Numbered from the stretch's first letter, positions 25,454-36,721 are shown. The stretch is DNA of 64,000 nucleotides from Brevundimonas sp. SORGH_AS_0993 (GCF_030818545.1 NZ_JAUTAH010000001.1:1617001-1681000); one strand, 5' to 3'. Program-made: numbers and translations. Notes: generated by a model not told the origin, from the letters alone.

Positions 25454-26290
25454 TCAGTCCGCGCCGTCCACCGCCGCGCAAAGTTTCAGGGCCTGGACCG
25501 TTTCGCGCACGTCATGCACCCGCACCATCCGCGCCCCCCGCCGCGCGCCCTCCAGGGCCAGCGCCAGGGAGCCGCCCAGCCGGTCCCCCGCGTCCGTCGC
25601 CATAGGATCGACCGCCTGGATCAGCCGCTTGCGGCTGGCGGCGTACAGGACCGGAAAACCCATATCGACCAGCACGCCCAGCCCCGCCGTCAGGGCCAGA
25701 TTATGGCCCGCCGTCTTGCCGAAGCCGATGCCGGGATCCAGCCATATCCGCCCCCGCGCCACGCCCGCCGCCATCGCCGCCTCGGCGCGGGCGGCCAGAT
25801 GGTCCCGCACCTCCGCGACCACGTCGTCATAGATCGGGTCCGCCTGCATGGTGCGCGGCTCGCCCTTCATGTGCATCAGCACCACGTCGCAGCCCAGTTC
25901 GGCCGCGACCGCCGCGCTGTCCGGCGCATGGCCCAGGGCCGTCACGTCGTTCCACATCGTCGCCCCGGCCGCGACGGCGGCGCGAGCGACGGCCGGTTTC
26001 ATCGTGTCGATGCTGATGGGTCCGCCCCAGCGGGCGCGGACGCCTTCGATCACAGGCGCAACCCGGTCGATCTCATCGGCCTCGTCGACCGGCCGTGCCC
26101 CCGGCCGCGTGCTCTCGCCGCCGATGTCCAGCACGTCCGCCCCGTCCGCGACCAGCCGCATCGCCTGATCGATCGCGCCTTGCGTCGAGGCCCACCGCCC
26201 TCCGTCAGAGAAGCTGTCGGGCGTGACGTTGACGATGCCCATCACCTGCGACAAGGCGGCCGTCCGCGCGGTTTGACTTTCATGAGGCAT
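25454..26290 (-). CDS. folP: Dihydropteroate synthase
   Basis: FolP joins p-aminobenzoate to the dihydropterin pyrophosphate in folate synthesis. The 278-residue TIM-barrel protein has GIVNVTPDSFSDGGR (pterin/loop 1), DVLDIGGESTRPGARPVDEA (loop 2), SIDTMKPAVARAAVAAGATM followed by WNDV, VLMHMKGEPRTMQ, WLDPGIGFGKTAGHNLALTA and YAASRKRLIQ. These are the full set of folP signatures. In many proteobacteria folP directly follows ftsH; here rnk on the opposite strand separates them. Confidence 0.97.
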   Translation of the reverse strand: MPHESQTARTAALSQVMGIVNVTPDSFSDGGRWASTQGAIDQAMRLVADGADVLDIGGESTRPGARPVDEADEIDRVAPVIEGVRARWGGPISIDTMKPAVARAAVAAGATMWNDVTALGHAPDSAAVAAELGCDVVLMHMKGEPRTMQADPIYDDVVAEVRDHLAARAEAAMAAGVARGRIWLDPGIGFGKTAGHNLALTAGLGVLVDMGFPVLYAASRKRLIQAVDPMATDAGDRLGGSLALALEGARRGARMVRVHDVRETVQALKLCAAVDGAD

Positions 26291-26496
26291 GCGACCAGCC
26301 TGTAACCGTGATCGCGCATTTCGTCAGCCAGGCTCGACGCCTTTCCCACGCAGGCCGCCTCGTCGCAGGCGCCTGACCCGGAACGGCCGCGCGCCTTTCG
26401 CCCCGTTCCGGGCATCGATCCAATCCTTGAAAACATCCGGCGCCCCGCCGACGCGAAACTGCGCGCGGGCGTTTCCGATCCAGCGAAAGACACGCC

Positions 26497-26913
26497 ATGC
26501 CGCACTCCGCCACTCCACCCGTCCGTCCCGACATCTTCCTCAGCGTCGATGACTTCGACGTCCTGTCCCGCCTGGTGGGCGATATGCCCGGCGAGGGCGT
26601 CGCGGGACTGCTGCAACAGGAGCTGGACCGCGCCATCGTCTGCGCGCCTGCCGACCTTCCCTCCGGGGCCGCCCCGCTGAACCGCTGGCTGCACTATGTC
26701 GACAGCCGCTCCCCCGAACCCCGCCGCATCCAGATCGTCCTGCCGCACCAGGCCGACATCGACGCGGGCAGGGTTTCGGTCCTGTCGCACGTCGGGGCGG
26801 GCCTGATCGGCCTGGTCGAAGGCAGCACCATCGCCTGGAGCGACCCCTCGGGCGCAGAGCGCCGCCTGACGCCGGTCATGATCGAAGACCCCGAGCATCC
26901 GGCCGACGTCTGA
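26497..26913 (+). CDS. rnk: Nucleoside diphosphate kinase regulator, Rnk/GreA-like
   Basis: The 138-residue protein has the Rnk layout: a short N-terminal coiled segment (DIFLSVDDFDVLSRLVGDMP then LLQQELDRA) and a GreA/GreB C-terminal domain (RIQIVLPHQADIDAGRVSVL, SHVGAGLIGLVEGSTIAW). The family binds RNA polymerase's secondary channel. It is transcribed toward ftsH and shares a bidirectional terminator with it. Confidence 0.9.
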   Translation: MPHSATPPVRPDIFLSVDDFDVLSRLVGDMPGEGVAGLLQQELDRAIVCAPADLPSGAAPLNRWLHYVDSRSPEPRRIQIVLPHQADIDAGRVSVLSHVGAGLIGLVEGSTIAWSDPSGAERRLTPVMIEDPEHPADV

Positions 26914-26935
26914 ACGGCGGGCGCCGCCGACAATG

Positions 26936-26968
26936 AAAAACCCGCCGGGTGATCGCTCTCCCGGCGGG
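26936..26968 (-). terminator. Terminator between rnk and ftsH
   Basis: CCCGCCGGG at 26941-26949 pairs with CCCGGCGGG at 26960-26968. On the minus strand the stem is followed by TTTTT (26940-26936), ending the ftsH transcript. The other side is less U-rich but may also stop rnk. Confidence 0.85.
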
Positions 26969-26995
26969 TCCTCTCTTTCAGACCTGAACCTCGGT

Positions 26996-28950
<1,955 letters not shown>

Positions 28951-28954
<4 letters not shown>

Positions 28955-30232
28955 AAGGGTCCTCGGTCGTCCGCCGTCCCTTGGGGGGGCGACGGTCTGA
29001 AATGGTCTGGCCAGGAAAATAGGCGCTTCGGGGGCGTTACGCCATCGGTCGCGGGATTCAGATCGTCTTCATGCGTCGTTTCGTCCAGCGCCAGCCTGAG
29101 CCGTTCCGCGACAAGCCCGCGCCGTTCGACGCCCTCTCCTGCAAGAACCGGAGCCAGTTCGCCGTCCCGCAACAGGACAGGCGCCGCCCCGCGCGCGCCG
29201 GGCGGCAGGCGGTTCAGCCGGGCGCGATCTCCTGGCGAAAGGCCCGCCAGACGCCCCCTGGCCGCGACCACGCGCCAGCCGGGATCGGCGGCGGTGAAGG
29301 CGAACCGTCCGTCCCACACCGCCTCGACGCCAGGGGTCAGCCGCAGAGGCGGAACGGGCCGACGCGCCAGTTCGCCCGCCTCCCGCATGACCAGAACCTC
29401 GCCCCCCGCCGCGACGACGCGCGCCCCGCTCAGCACGGTGGTGAAATCCGCGTTCGCCCGCAGCCGCGCGATCAGCCGCGCCAGACGGTCGCCGCGCGGC
29501 AGCGCGTCCCCCGCCCCCGACCGACACCAGGGCCGCCGCCAGGGCGGGCGCGCCGATGTCCCGCCCCGTGCGGACCAGCCCGTCGTCGCGGACGAACAGC
29601 GGCGCGTCCGCCTGGGCCTGGCCTGAAAACGTCGCCAGAGGCGGCGCCGGCGCCGCCTCCCCCTTCGCCAGGGCCAGGGCCGCCAGCGCCTGACGCGCCC
29701 GGCTGCGGCCGAACCGCGGATCGACGTTGGCCGGATCCTCGATCCAGTTCAGCCCCCGCGCGCTCAGCCACCGCCGCAGCGTCGCGCGCCGTTCGTCCAG
29801 CAGGGGCCGCAACAGCATCAGCCCCCGCCCCTCGGGCCAGACCGGGGACGGCGACCATTCGCGGACACGTCCCAGGGTCGCGCCCTCGGCCCGCATCCAG
29901 TCGGCCTCGGCCACATCGTCGGCGGTGTGGGCCATCAGGATCACCCGCGCGCCCGCGCCCCGCGCCGCCTCGGCGATCAGCCGATGCCGCGCCGCCCGCG
30001 CCGCCGCCGTCAGGCCGGTCACGGGCTTGTCGCCGTCCCACTTCAGGCCGCGCCAGTCGGTCCCCGCCGCCCGCGCCGCCGCGGCCGCCTGCTCGGTCCA
30101 GCGCGCGCTGTCCCGGTTCAGTCCATGGTCGACCGTCAGGGCCAGAAGCGGCCGCTGGCGCGCCCGCGCCCAATCCGCCGCCAGATGCAGCAACGCCATG
30201 GAATCGCCGCCGCCCGACAGGGCCAGGGCCAC
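28951..30232 (-). CDS. tilS: tRNA(Ile)-lysidine synthetase TilS, frameshifted as read
   Basis: TilS converts C34 of tRNA-Ile(CAU) to lysidine. The N-terminal ATP-pyrophosphatase domain has the P-loop [49 protein letters not shown] and [20 protein letters not shown]. After [20 protein letters not shown] the frame turns into Arg/Gly-rich nonsense. The true C-terminus ([19 protein letters not shown], then [20 protein letters not shown]) continues in another frame to 28951. One extra G in either G-run of the coding strand (29508-29512 or 29514-29518) explains the shift. The start is uncertain: the GTG at 30232 puts the P-loop almost at the N-terminus, and residues LIARLDRRLASGRAAP upstream look native, although no ATG is present. 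It overlaps ftsH by 4 bp. Confidence 0.88.
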
Positions 30233-30321
30233 GGGCGCGGCGCGCCCCGACGCCAGCCGCCGGTCCAGCCGCGCGATCAGCCGGCGGCTCAGACCCGTTT
30301 CGCTGTCAGACCGGGACGGGG

Positions 30322-31167
30322 TCAGCCGCAGCCGCCCGCCGTCCGCAACTGGGTCGCCCGCGCCTTCTGGGCGTCGCTGGCGGTGGGCGCATAGCGGCGC
30401 GTGAACTCGCCCAGGGCCGCGCAGCCCTGCGTCTTGCGCTCGGTGGCGAACAGGGCGTCGGCCAGCTTCAGCGTCGTGTCCCCGGCCCAGCCGATGCGCG
30501 GCCAGTCCTTCAGGGCCGTGGCGTAGTAGGGCACGGCCCCGGCCTTGTCGTTGGCCGCCACGCGCAGGTCGCCCAGCCGGGCGTTGGCCTCGCGTCCCTC
30601 CGGAGTGTTGGGCCAGGTGATCGCCACCGTCTCCAGGGCGCGCACGCCGCGCGGCCGGTCGCTGGCCGTCAGGCGCACCGCCGCCGCCAGGTCCTGGCCC
30701 GCGTCCCCGGTCGGAGAATTGGCCTCGATGGGCGCATTCAGTTCGGCCGCCGTCTCCAGCTTCCGGATGCGGTTCTCGGCCTCGGTCAGGCGGGTCCGCA
30801 GGGCCGTATTGTCGCGCACCGCCTCATCCAGCTGGAAGGTCAGCCGCTCGTTGTCGCCGTTGATCCGGCGCACCGTGGCCTCCAGATCGTCCAGCCTCTG
30901 GCTGACCAGGCCCATCTGCCCCTGCAGGGTCACGACCTCGGGGTCGGGCTCGACCAGAACGGGCTGGCCGGCGGCGTTTCTCTGGGTCAGGGCACGCTCA
31001 AGCCGCCGCACATTGCGGTCTAGCTGGTCCAGACGCCGGTTGTCCCACTCGGTCCGCTCCATGATGTTGGGCTGGGCCTGCTGGGCGACCGCGCCGCCCC
31101 CGATCAGCAGGACGCCAAGGGCGGCGGCGGCGAGGAGATGAGCACGAGAGAGAGAGAGCTTGGTCAT
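30322..31167 (-). CDS. cpoB: Tol-Pal accessory protein CpoB (YbgF)
   Basis: The ATG at 31167 gives 281 residues with a signal peptide (MTKLSLSRAHLLAAAALGVL followed by LIGGGAVAQQ). An N-terminal coiled coil follows (RRLDQLDRNVRRLERALTQR ... RLTEAENRIRKLETAAELNA) and then TPR helices (KAGAVPYYATALKDWPRIGW, ATERKTQGCAALGEFTRRYA). CpoB coordinates peptidoglycan synthesis with Tol-Pal constriction during division. The position after pal matches the usual order, although a DUF3667 gene is interposed. Confidence 0.9.
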   Translation of the reverse strand: MTKLSLSRAHLLAAAALGVLLIGGGAVAQQAQPNIMERTEWDNRRLDQLDRNVRRLERALTQRNAAGQPVLVEPDPEVVTLQGQMGLVSQRLDDLEATVRRINGDNERLTFQLDEAVRDNTALRTRLTEAENRIRKLETAAELNAPIEANSPTGDAGQDLAAAVRLTASDRPRGVRALETVAITWPNTPEGREANARLGDLRVAANDKAGAVPYYATALKDWPRIGWAGDTTLKLADALFATERKTQGCAALGEFTRRYAPTASDAQKARATQLRTAGGCG

Positions 31168-31205
31168 CCCTCTAGCTTCCACCGATTTGGGGCCGCCGCA
31201 AGGCG

Positions 31206-32360
31206 TCAGTGGCCAAAGCCCAGATACAGGACCGCCACCAGGAACAGGCTGGCCACGAACTCGCAAAACAGCACCAGCAGCACCGTCCGCCACAAGGCCG
31301 AAAACACCCGCAGACCATAGGCGCCCTTCAACTGGACGAACATATGCACCGGCGCGGCCAGCAGGGCGATCAGGCCCGCGACGACGCCCGCCCCCTTGAA
31401 CGCCGTGGCCAGCAGCACCACCACCATCAGCAGCAGCGACATGAAGGTCAGCGAATACAGAACGAAGACCCCGTGGTCGTACAGGGTGAAGCCCCGCTTC
31501 CACAGGAACAGCAGCGCCATGAAGGGGATCGACAGCGGGACGAGGAGGAAGGCGAACTTGTAGATGGTCTGCTGCAATTTGTAGAGCGCCAGGTCCGGGT
31601 TCTTCAGCTTCTTGGCGACCATGCCGACGATGCCGTGGGCCTGGCCGCTCTTGCTCACCTGCTGGGCCATGTCGGCGACCTGGGCCTGCCATGTGCCGGT
31701 GGTCAGGCCGTCCTTGCGGCCCTCGACCGCCTCCTTCTCGAGACTGGCCAGCTTTGCCTTCTCGCTATTCAACGCGGCATTGGCGCCCGCCAGCACGCCT
31801 GCCGTCGCGCCTGCCCGAATGCCGATTCCGGACGGCGGTTCGGAGCCATCGGCGGGCTCGGCGTCCTGCTGCACCGCCGCGACCTCCTGCTCGGCCGCCG
31901 CCAACACCTTTTCGGCCTCGGCCACCGTCTGACGCTGGGCCTGGATCTGTTGCGGCAGCGGCAGGGCGTGCTCTTCCTTGTGCGGCATGAAGCTCAGCGC
32001 GAAGAACATCACGAACAGGGTGAACAGGAACATCGCCAGCGGCGAGACATAGCGCGTCCGCCGCCCTTCGACCCATTCGCGCGTCAGCTTGCCCGGATTG
32101 AGCAGCAGCAGCGGCAGGGTGCGCCACAAGCGGCCGTCGAAATGCATGACTCCATGCAGCAGTTCTTCGCCCAGGTGCAGCAGGGTGCGGTGAACATGGG
32201 TCGGCTGGCCGCAGTTGGCGCAGAAATTACCGCTGGTCGGCGCGCCGCAGTCCGAACAGACGCCGTGGCCGTGGCCTTCGCCCGCCCGGCCGGTCGGTTT
32301 CTCGATCGCGCCTGCGACCAGACCCGCCGTGACGACGCCGCCCGCTCCCTCGATGTCCAT
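31206..32360 (-). CDS. DUF3667 domain-containing membrane protein
   Basis: The ATG at 32360 gives about 384 residues. The N-terminal zinc ribbon CSDCGAPTSGNFCANCGQP is followed by LLHLGEELLHGVMHFDGRLW and RTLPLLLLNPGKLTREWVEG then RRTRYVSPLAMFLFTLFVMF, the characteristic DUF3667 block. A central charged helical region (KVLAAAEQEVAAVQQDAEPA, NSEKAKLASLEKEAVEG) probably forms a coiled coil. The C-terminal third has about four transmembrane helices. The function is unknown. It sits between pal and cpoB on the same strand. Confidence 0.88.
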   Translation of the reverse strand: MDIEGAGGVVTAGLVAGAIEKPTGRAGEGHGHGVCSDCGAPTSGNFCANCGQPTHVHRTLLHLGEELLHGVMHFDGRLWRTLPLLLLNPGKLTREWVEGRRTRYVSPLAMFLFTLFVMFFALSFMPHKEEHALPLPQQIQAQRQTVAEAEKVLAAAEQEVAAVQQDAEPADGSEPPSGIGIRAGATAGVLAGANAALNSEKAKLASLEKEAVEGRKDGLTTGTWQAQVADMAQQVSKSGQAHGIVGMVAKKLKNPDLALYKLQQTIYKFAFLLVPLSIPFMALLFLWKRGFTLYDHGVFVLYSLTFMSLLLMVVVLLATAFKGAGVVAGLIALLAAPVHMFVQLKGAYGLRVFSALWRTVLLVLFCEFVASLFLVAVLYLGFGH

Positions 32361-32483
32361 TCGGTGATCCCCAACTCCCTGCCGCGACCTTCTGCCGTCG
32401 CGCGCCGCCGGGGACAAGCGCCGAAACGAAAAGAGGCGCCGGGCCTGCGACCGACGCCTCTGTCGATATCAAGTCGCTCCATC

Positions 32484-32517
32484 CGTCATCCCAGGCTGCG
32501 CATAGCCTGGGATGACG
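32484..32517. terminator. 14-bp stem hairpin downstream of pal
   Basis: CGTCATCCCAGGCT at 32484-32497 pairs perfectly with AGCCTGGGATGACG at 32504-32517, loop 6 nt. No U-run follows on either strand, so it may be a dispersed intergenic palindrome serving as an attenuator or 3'-end stabiliser rather than an intrinsic terminator. Confidence 0.6.
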
Positions 32518-32529
32518 AACCCGTCGATC

Positions 32530-33087
32530 TCAGCGCGGGGCGCCCGACACGATGGCTGTGTGGGCGTTGCGGTTGCGGGCCCAGGCGTCTTCGTTGGAGC
32601 CCTCCGCGATCGGCCGCTCCTTGCCGAAGCTGATGGTGTCGATCCGGCCGGCGGGCACGCCGCGGTTGATCAGATAGTTGCGAACGGCCTCGGCGCGGCG
32701 GGCCCCCAGGGCCAGGTTGTATTCGCGCGTGCCGCGTTCGTCGGCGTTGCCCTCGATCCGCACCGTGACCTGCGGATAGCGCAGCAGCCACTGGGCCTGG
32801 GCGTCCAGGCGCGGCATGGCCTCGGGGCGCACCTCGATGCTGTCCAGATCGAAATAGATGCGGTCGCCGATGTTGACGACGAAGTCCTGTTCGCTGCCCG
32901 GCTGGGCGGCGCCGACCTGGCCGCCGGTGATCGGGGCGGTCGGGACGGTGGGATAGCTGGGGCCGGTCGGCGTCGTGGCGCCGGTGTCGGTCACGCCGGA
33001 ATCGACGGGGGGCTTGCGCGTGCAGGCGGCCATGGCGGCGACGGCGCAACCGACCATCGCCACGGTGAGGATGCGGGATTTCTTCAT
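32530..33087 (-). CDS. pal: Peptidoglycan-associated lipoprotein Pal
   Basis: The 185-residue lipoprotein has a lipobox ending MAAC with the lipidated Cys at residue 22 (MKKSRILTVAMVGCAVAAMA then AC). The OmpA-like C-terminal domain has DRIYFDLDSIEVRPEAMPRL, RIEGNADERGTREYNLALGA and RRAEAVRNYLINRGV, including the Asp and Arg that bind diaminopimelate. Pal anchors the outer membrane to peptidoglycan and partners TolB. Confidence 0.97.
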   Translation of the reverse strand: MKKSRILTVAMVGCAVAAMAACTRKPPVDSGVTDTGATTPTGPSYPTVPTAPITGGQVGAAQPGSEQDFVVNIGDRIYFDLDSIEVRPEAMPRLDAQAQWLLRYPQVTVRIEGNADERGTREYNLALGARRAEAVRNYLINRGVPAGRIDTISFGKERPIAEGSNEDAWARNRNAHTAIVSGAPR

Positions 33088-33219
33088 TGGGTCGTCTCCT
33101 GACTGATCTTTCTGAGGACGGCGGCCTCAAGCTTGACTTTAGTCTTAGCCTTGGGCGTTTTCAGGGCGCTAGACGCGATAACGCAGTGTTGAGCGCAAAG
33201 GCTCCCGCGCGCGAACACC

Positions 33220-34584
33220 TCAGTTCGGGCAGCTGTCCGCGCCCTGGTTCAGGCCCAGATTGGCCGGCGGCGAATCCAGCAGCGGCGACCAGGCCGGGTC
33301 GGTGCCCCGTCCGGCGTAGCCCGCCTGCGCCACCACCCGGCCCGACAGGTCCACGGTCCACAGCCGCGTGTCCCCGCCCCGCGTCTGGCGTGCGAACATC
33401 ACATAGCGGCCGTTGGGCGCCCAGCTGGGCCCCTCCTCGAAATAGCTGGAGGACAGGATGCGCTCGCCCGATCCGTCGGGGTTCATCACCCCGGTCGAGA
33501 ACCGCCCCCCGCTGGACTTGGTGAAGGCGATCAGATCGCCCCTCGGGCTCCACGCCGGGGCGGTGTAGGAGCCGCCCCCGCGCGAGATCGGCCGCTGGCC
33601 CGAGCCGTCGGCCCGCATGACGTAGAGGCGCGCCTGACCCGAGCGGTCCGAGTTGAACACGATCTGGCTGCCGTCCGGGCTGAACGACGGAGAGGTGTCG
33701 ATACCGGGGTCCGACGTCAGCCGGCTCAGCTGACGGCTACGCAAATCCATCACATAGATGTCGGTGTTGCCGTTGCGGATGATCGAAAAGGCGATCTTGG
33801 TCCCGTCGTTGGAAAAGCGGGGCGCCAGCACCTGGCCGTCGAACTCGCCCAGGCTTTCACGCCGGCCGGTGGTCAGGTTGTACAGATAGATGCGGCTGTA
33901 ATCCTTGCCCAGCGCCACATAGGTGATCTCGTCCGGCTGGGACATGGAGAAGCGGGGCGACATGATCACCTCGTCCCCTTGCGTCAGATAGATGGGCTGG
34001 AACCCGTCCTGATCGGCGATGGTCAGGCGGTTGATGCGGTTCAGCGCCGTCCCCTCTTCCGAGACGAAGATGACGCGGGAATCGAACAGGCCCGCCTCGC
34101 CCGTCATGCGCTGATAGACGATGTCCGAAATCTTGTGCGCGATCCGGCGCCACTGCTCGGGCGTGGCGGTGAACTGATAGCTGACCAGCTGACACTGGCG
34201 GTACGGGTCGTACAGGCGGAAGCCCACGTCGACCCGGTTGTCCGCGCGCGGCGTCACCGCCCCGTACAGCACCGCCTGCGCCCCGATCTGCGTCCACTGC
34301 GGAAAGTTGGGCGCATTGGCCAGGGTCAGGCCCGTCTCGATGAAGCTGGCGGGATTCAGCGGCTCGAAAAAGCCCGACCGCTTCAGATTGGCGCTGACCA
34401 CGCTGGTGATGTCCGACCCGTGCTCGCCGCTGAAGGGCGCCACGGCGATCTGCAACGGCCGCAGCACGCCCTGATCGATCTCGACCTCGACCGGCTGAGC
34501 CTGTTGGGGCGCCTGGGCCTGCACCATCAGGGGCGCCGTCATCGCCAGGGCCGCGACCGAGGCCATGAGAAGGTTCAGACGCAT
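33220..34584 (-). CDS. tolB: Tol-Pal system protein TolB
   Basis: The 454-residue periplasmic protein has a signal peptide (MRLNLLMASVAALAMTAPLM followed by VQAQ), an N-terminal domain (LQIAVAPFSGEHGSDITSVV) and six-bladed propeller repeats such as SRQLSRLTSDPGIDTSPSFS, PDGSQIVFNSDRSGQARLYV and GRYVMFARQTRGGDTRLWTV. This is the standard TolB length and order. It follows tolA after a gap occupied by the antisense toxin-antitoxin pair. Confidence 0.97.
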   Translation of the reverse strand: MRLNLLMASVAALAMTAPLMVQAQAPQQAQPVEVEIDQGVLRPLQIAVAPFSGEHGSDITSVVSANLKRSGFFEPLNPASFIETGLTLANAPNFPQWTQIGAQAVLYGAVTPRADNRVDVGFRLYDPYRQCQLVSYQFTATPEQWRRIAHKISDIVYQRMTGEAGLFDSRVIFVSEEGTALNRINRLTIADQDGFQPIYLTQGDEVIMSPRFSMSQPDEITYVALGKDYSRIYLYNLTTGRRESLGEFDGQVLAPRFSNDGTKIAFSIIRNGNTDIYVMDLRSRQLSRLTSDPGIDTSPSFSPDGSQIVFNSDRSGQARLYVMRADGSGQRPISRGGGSYTAPAWSPRGDLIAFTKSSGGRFSTGVMNPDGSGERILSSSYFEEGPSWAPNGRYVMFARQTRGGDTRLWTVDLSGRVVAQAGYAGRGTDPAWSPLLDSPPANLGLNQGADSCPN

Positions 34585-34726
34585 GGGAGTCTCCGAAAGT
34601 TCAAGGCATCACGGCGTCCCTTATCGCCGGGACGCCGGACACGCGCCAGCTTCCCGGCGAATAGGGCGACTTTGCGGACGACGCCTCAAGATTGATGCGT
34701 GATGAGCGATGTCGTATATGGGTTTC

Positions 34727-34954
34727 ATGCGCACGACCCTGGCCATCGACGACGACGTCCTGAACGCGGCGCGCGCCATCGCGCTCCACCAGGACCGCAC
34801 GATCGGCGAAGTCGTGTCGGACCTGGCGCGTCAGGCGCTGGAGAAACGCCCGTCGACGGTTCGGTTTCGCAACGGCGTCCCGCTTCTGCCGGACCGGCCC
34901 GGCCCTCTCGTCACCATCGAAGACGTTAACGCGCTTCGTGACGAACTGCCGTGA
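34727..34954 (+). CDS. VapB-type antitoxin
   Basis: The ~75-residue protein has an N-terminal ribbon-helix-helix pattern (MRTTLAIDDDVLNAARAIAL then HQDRTIGEVVSDLARQAL) and a C-terminal tail (VRFRNGVPLLPDRPGPLVTI) suited to wrap a PIN toxin. Start at 34727 matches relatives; an in-frame ATG at 34709 adds six residues. Its stop overlaps the toxin's GTG start (GTGA). It reads opposite to the tol genes on both sides. Confidence 0.85.
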   Translation: MRTTLAIDDDVLNAARAIALHQDRTIGEVVSDLARQALEKRPSTVRFRNGVPLLPDRPGPLVTIEDVNALRDELP

Positions 34955-35385
34955 CCTATCTGCTGGACGTGAACGTGCTGATCGCGCTCGTCGATCCGCG
35001 TCACGTCTTCCATGACGCCGCCAATGACTGGTTCCAGCGCGAGGCTGTCCACGCCTGGGCGACCTGCCCGATCACCGAAAACGGTCTGGTCCGCATCGTC
35101 GGCAGCCCCCGCTATCGCAATCCGGTCGGCCCGCCCTCCGAGGTGGCCCGCATCCTGAACCTGCTGCGCGACATGGAGGGCCATGTCTTCTGGCCCGACG
35201 CCGTCAGCCTGGCCGACAAAGACCGCTTCGACATATCGGCCCTGACAGCGGCCGAACAGGTGACGGACGCCTATCTTCTGGCGCTGGCGGTATCGAACGG
35301 CGGTCGCCTGGCGACCTTCGACCGTCGCCTTTCCCCGAATGCGGTCAAGGGCGGGCGCGAAGCGCTTCACTTGATCGCCGCCTGA
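34951..35385 (+). CDS. PIN-domain ribonuclease toxin (VapC-type)
   Basis: The 144-residue protein has the PIN acidic residues in MTYLLDVNVLIALVDPRHVF (Asp6), PITENGLVRIVG (Glu), VTDAYLLALAVSNGGRLATF and the terminal DRRL. VapC toxins cleave tRNA or rRNA. The GTG start overlaps the antitoxin stop by 4 bp, giving translational coupling. The gene ends 4 bp before the stop of the convergent tolA. Confidence 0.9.
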   Translation: MTYLLDVNVLIALVDPRHVFHDAANDWFQREAVHAWATCPITENGLVRIVGSPRYRNPVGPPSEVARILNLLRDMEGHVFWPDAVSLADKDRFDISALTAAEQVTDAYLLALAVSNGGRLATFDRRLSPNAVKGGREALHLIAA

Positions 35386-35388
35386 ACC

Positions 35389-36258
35389 CTACCGATTGCG
35401 GCACGCCCGCTCGGTGTTGAACGTGGGGCGATAGACCCCGCCGGGGAAGCCCTGCGGCACGTCGAAAGGCGCGGTCTGGCGCAGGGCGCGCAGGGCGCCG
35501 TCGGCGGCGGCGCGATAGACGTTCGAGGACTGGGCGTTGATCAGGGCGGGCCCCCGCGTGATGCGCCCATCGGGCGACAGGGTCAGTTCGACCTGGATCC
35601 TCAGTTGATCCGCGCCAGGGATGTCGCAAGGCAGGATCCAGTTCGGATAGACTTGGTTGAAGATGGCCGTGATCTGCGGCCCCGTGGCCTGGGATGCGGT
35701 CCCCGCGCCCTGCTGGCCCGCCGCGGGGCGGCCGGTGTTCGGGGTCGGGCGGCGCGGGCCGGCCAGGGCGTTCAGGTCCAGGCTGGGTTCGGGCCGCTGA
35801 GGCGCCGGCCGGTTGGGCGCGGGCGTCGCGGGACGCGGCGTCGGCTGGGCCTTGGTCGGCGGCGTGGGCGCGGGCGGCTGCGGACGCGGCGGCGTCGGCT
35901 GGGGTCGCGCGGGGGTCGGCTTGGGCGTGGGCGCCGGCGCGGGCGTGGGGCGAAGCTGCGGCCTGGGCGGCGTCGGACGCGGCTGAGGTTGCGGTTGGGG
36001 CGGGGTCGGCTGGGGCGTCGGCGGCACGGGATCGGGCTGCTGCACCGGCGCGGTCGCCGCGTCGTCGGGCGAGGGTTCGGGCTGCGGATTGTCGACGGCC
36101 GCCGCCTGGACCGTCTCTTCCGACACGATGGAGACGGGCACCGAGGCCACCAGCGGCGTCGGCTCGTCGGTCTTTCGCGGCCAAGAGACGAAGGCGAGCG
36201 CAACCACCCCGGCGTGCAGGGCGAGGGATCCGAGGATCGCGGGGCTCGGACGGCGCAA
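35389..36258 (-). CDS. tolA: TolA-like envelope protein with Pro-rich linker
   Basis: The 289-residue protein has one N-terminal transmembrane helix ([20 protein letters not shown]), a very long Pro/Gln/Thr-rich central region (repeats of TPPRPQ and PTP types, residues ~55-170), and a TolA/TonB C-terminal domain ([58 protein letters not shown]). The Pro-rich linker replaces the Ala/Lys helix of E. coli TolA. Location after tolQ-tolR identifies it. Confidence 0.92.
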   Translation of the reverse strand: MRRPSPAILGSLALHAGVVALAFVSWPRKTDEPTPLVASVPVSIVSEETVQAAAVDNPQPEPSPDDAATAPVQQPDPVPPTPQPTPPQPQPQPRPTPPRPQLRPTPAPAPTPKPTPARPQPTPPRPQPPAPTPPTKAQPTPRPATPAPNRPAPQRPEPSLDLNALAGPRRPTPNTGRPAAGQQGAGTASQATGPQITAIFNQVYPNWILPCDIPGADQLRIQVELTLSPDGRITRGPALINAQSSNVYRAAADGALRALRQTAPFDVPQGFPGGVYRPTFNTERACRNR

Positions 36259-36262
36259 AGCC

Positions 36263-36718
36263 TCAGGCCTCCGGCGCCGTGTCGGTGATCAGATTCAGCT
36301 TGGTGAAGCCCGAGGCGCTCAGCCGCGCCATCACCCGCGCCACGGCCTGATAGGGGGCGCGCCCGTCGGCCCGCACGAACACCGGCCGGTCGGCCGCCTT
36401 GTCCGCGCCGCCCGCCTCGGTCAGCAGCCGCGCGGACAGGGCGTCGAACGCCGTCTCGCTGTCGCCGACGAAGATGGCGCCCTGCTGGTCGATGCTGACC
36501 GACAGGGGTTCGGACTTGGTCTCGACCGCGCTGGCCTCGGTCTTGGGCAGCTCGACCGGCACCCCCACCGTCAGCAGGGGCGCCGAGATCATGAAGATGA
36601 TCAGCAGCACCAGCATCACGTCCACCAGGGGCGTGACGTTGATCTCGGTCAGGGGGCCCTTGCGCCCCCGCCGCCCGCGACGCGACCCGCCGCCGCCGGA
36701 TGCTCCGCCCAGGGCCAT
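36263..36718 (-). CDS. tolR: Tol-Pal inner-membrane protein TolR
   Basis: The 151-residue ExbD/TolR protein has the basic Gly/Arg N-terminus and [20 protein letters not shown] then FMISAPLL, with the proton-channel Asp in LVDVMLVLL. The periplasmic domain ends [20 protein letters not shown]. It powers TolA with TolQ. It lies 3 bp after tolQ and 4 bp before tolA. Confidence 0.97.
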   Translation of the reverse strand: MALGGASGGGGSRRGRRGRKGPLTEINVTPLVDVMLVLLIIFMISAPLLTVGVPVELPKTEASAVETKSEPLSVSIDQQGAIFVGDSETAFDALSARLLTEAGGADKAADRPVFVRADGRAPYQAVARVMARLSASGFTKLNLITDTAPEA

Positions 36719-36721
36719 GGC

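Noticed and set aside
26324..26518. A 64-codon minus-strand frame between folP and rnk
   Set aside because: It overlaps the rnk start, has no clear ribosome site and no recognised family; evidence was insufficient.
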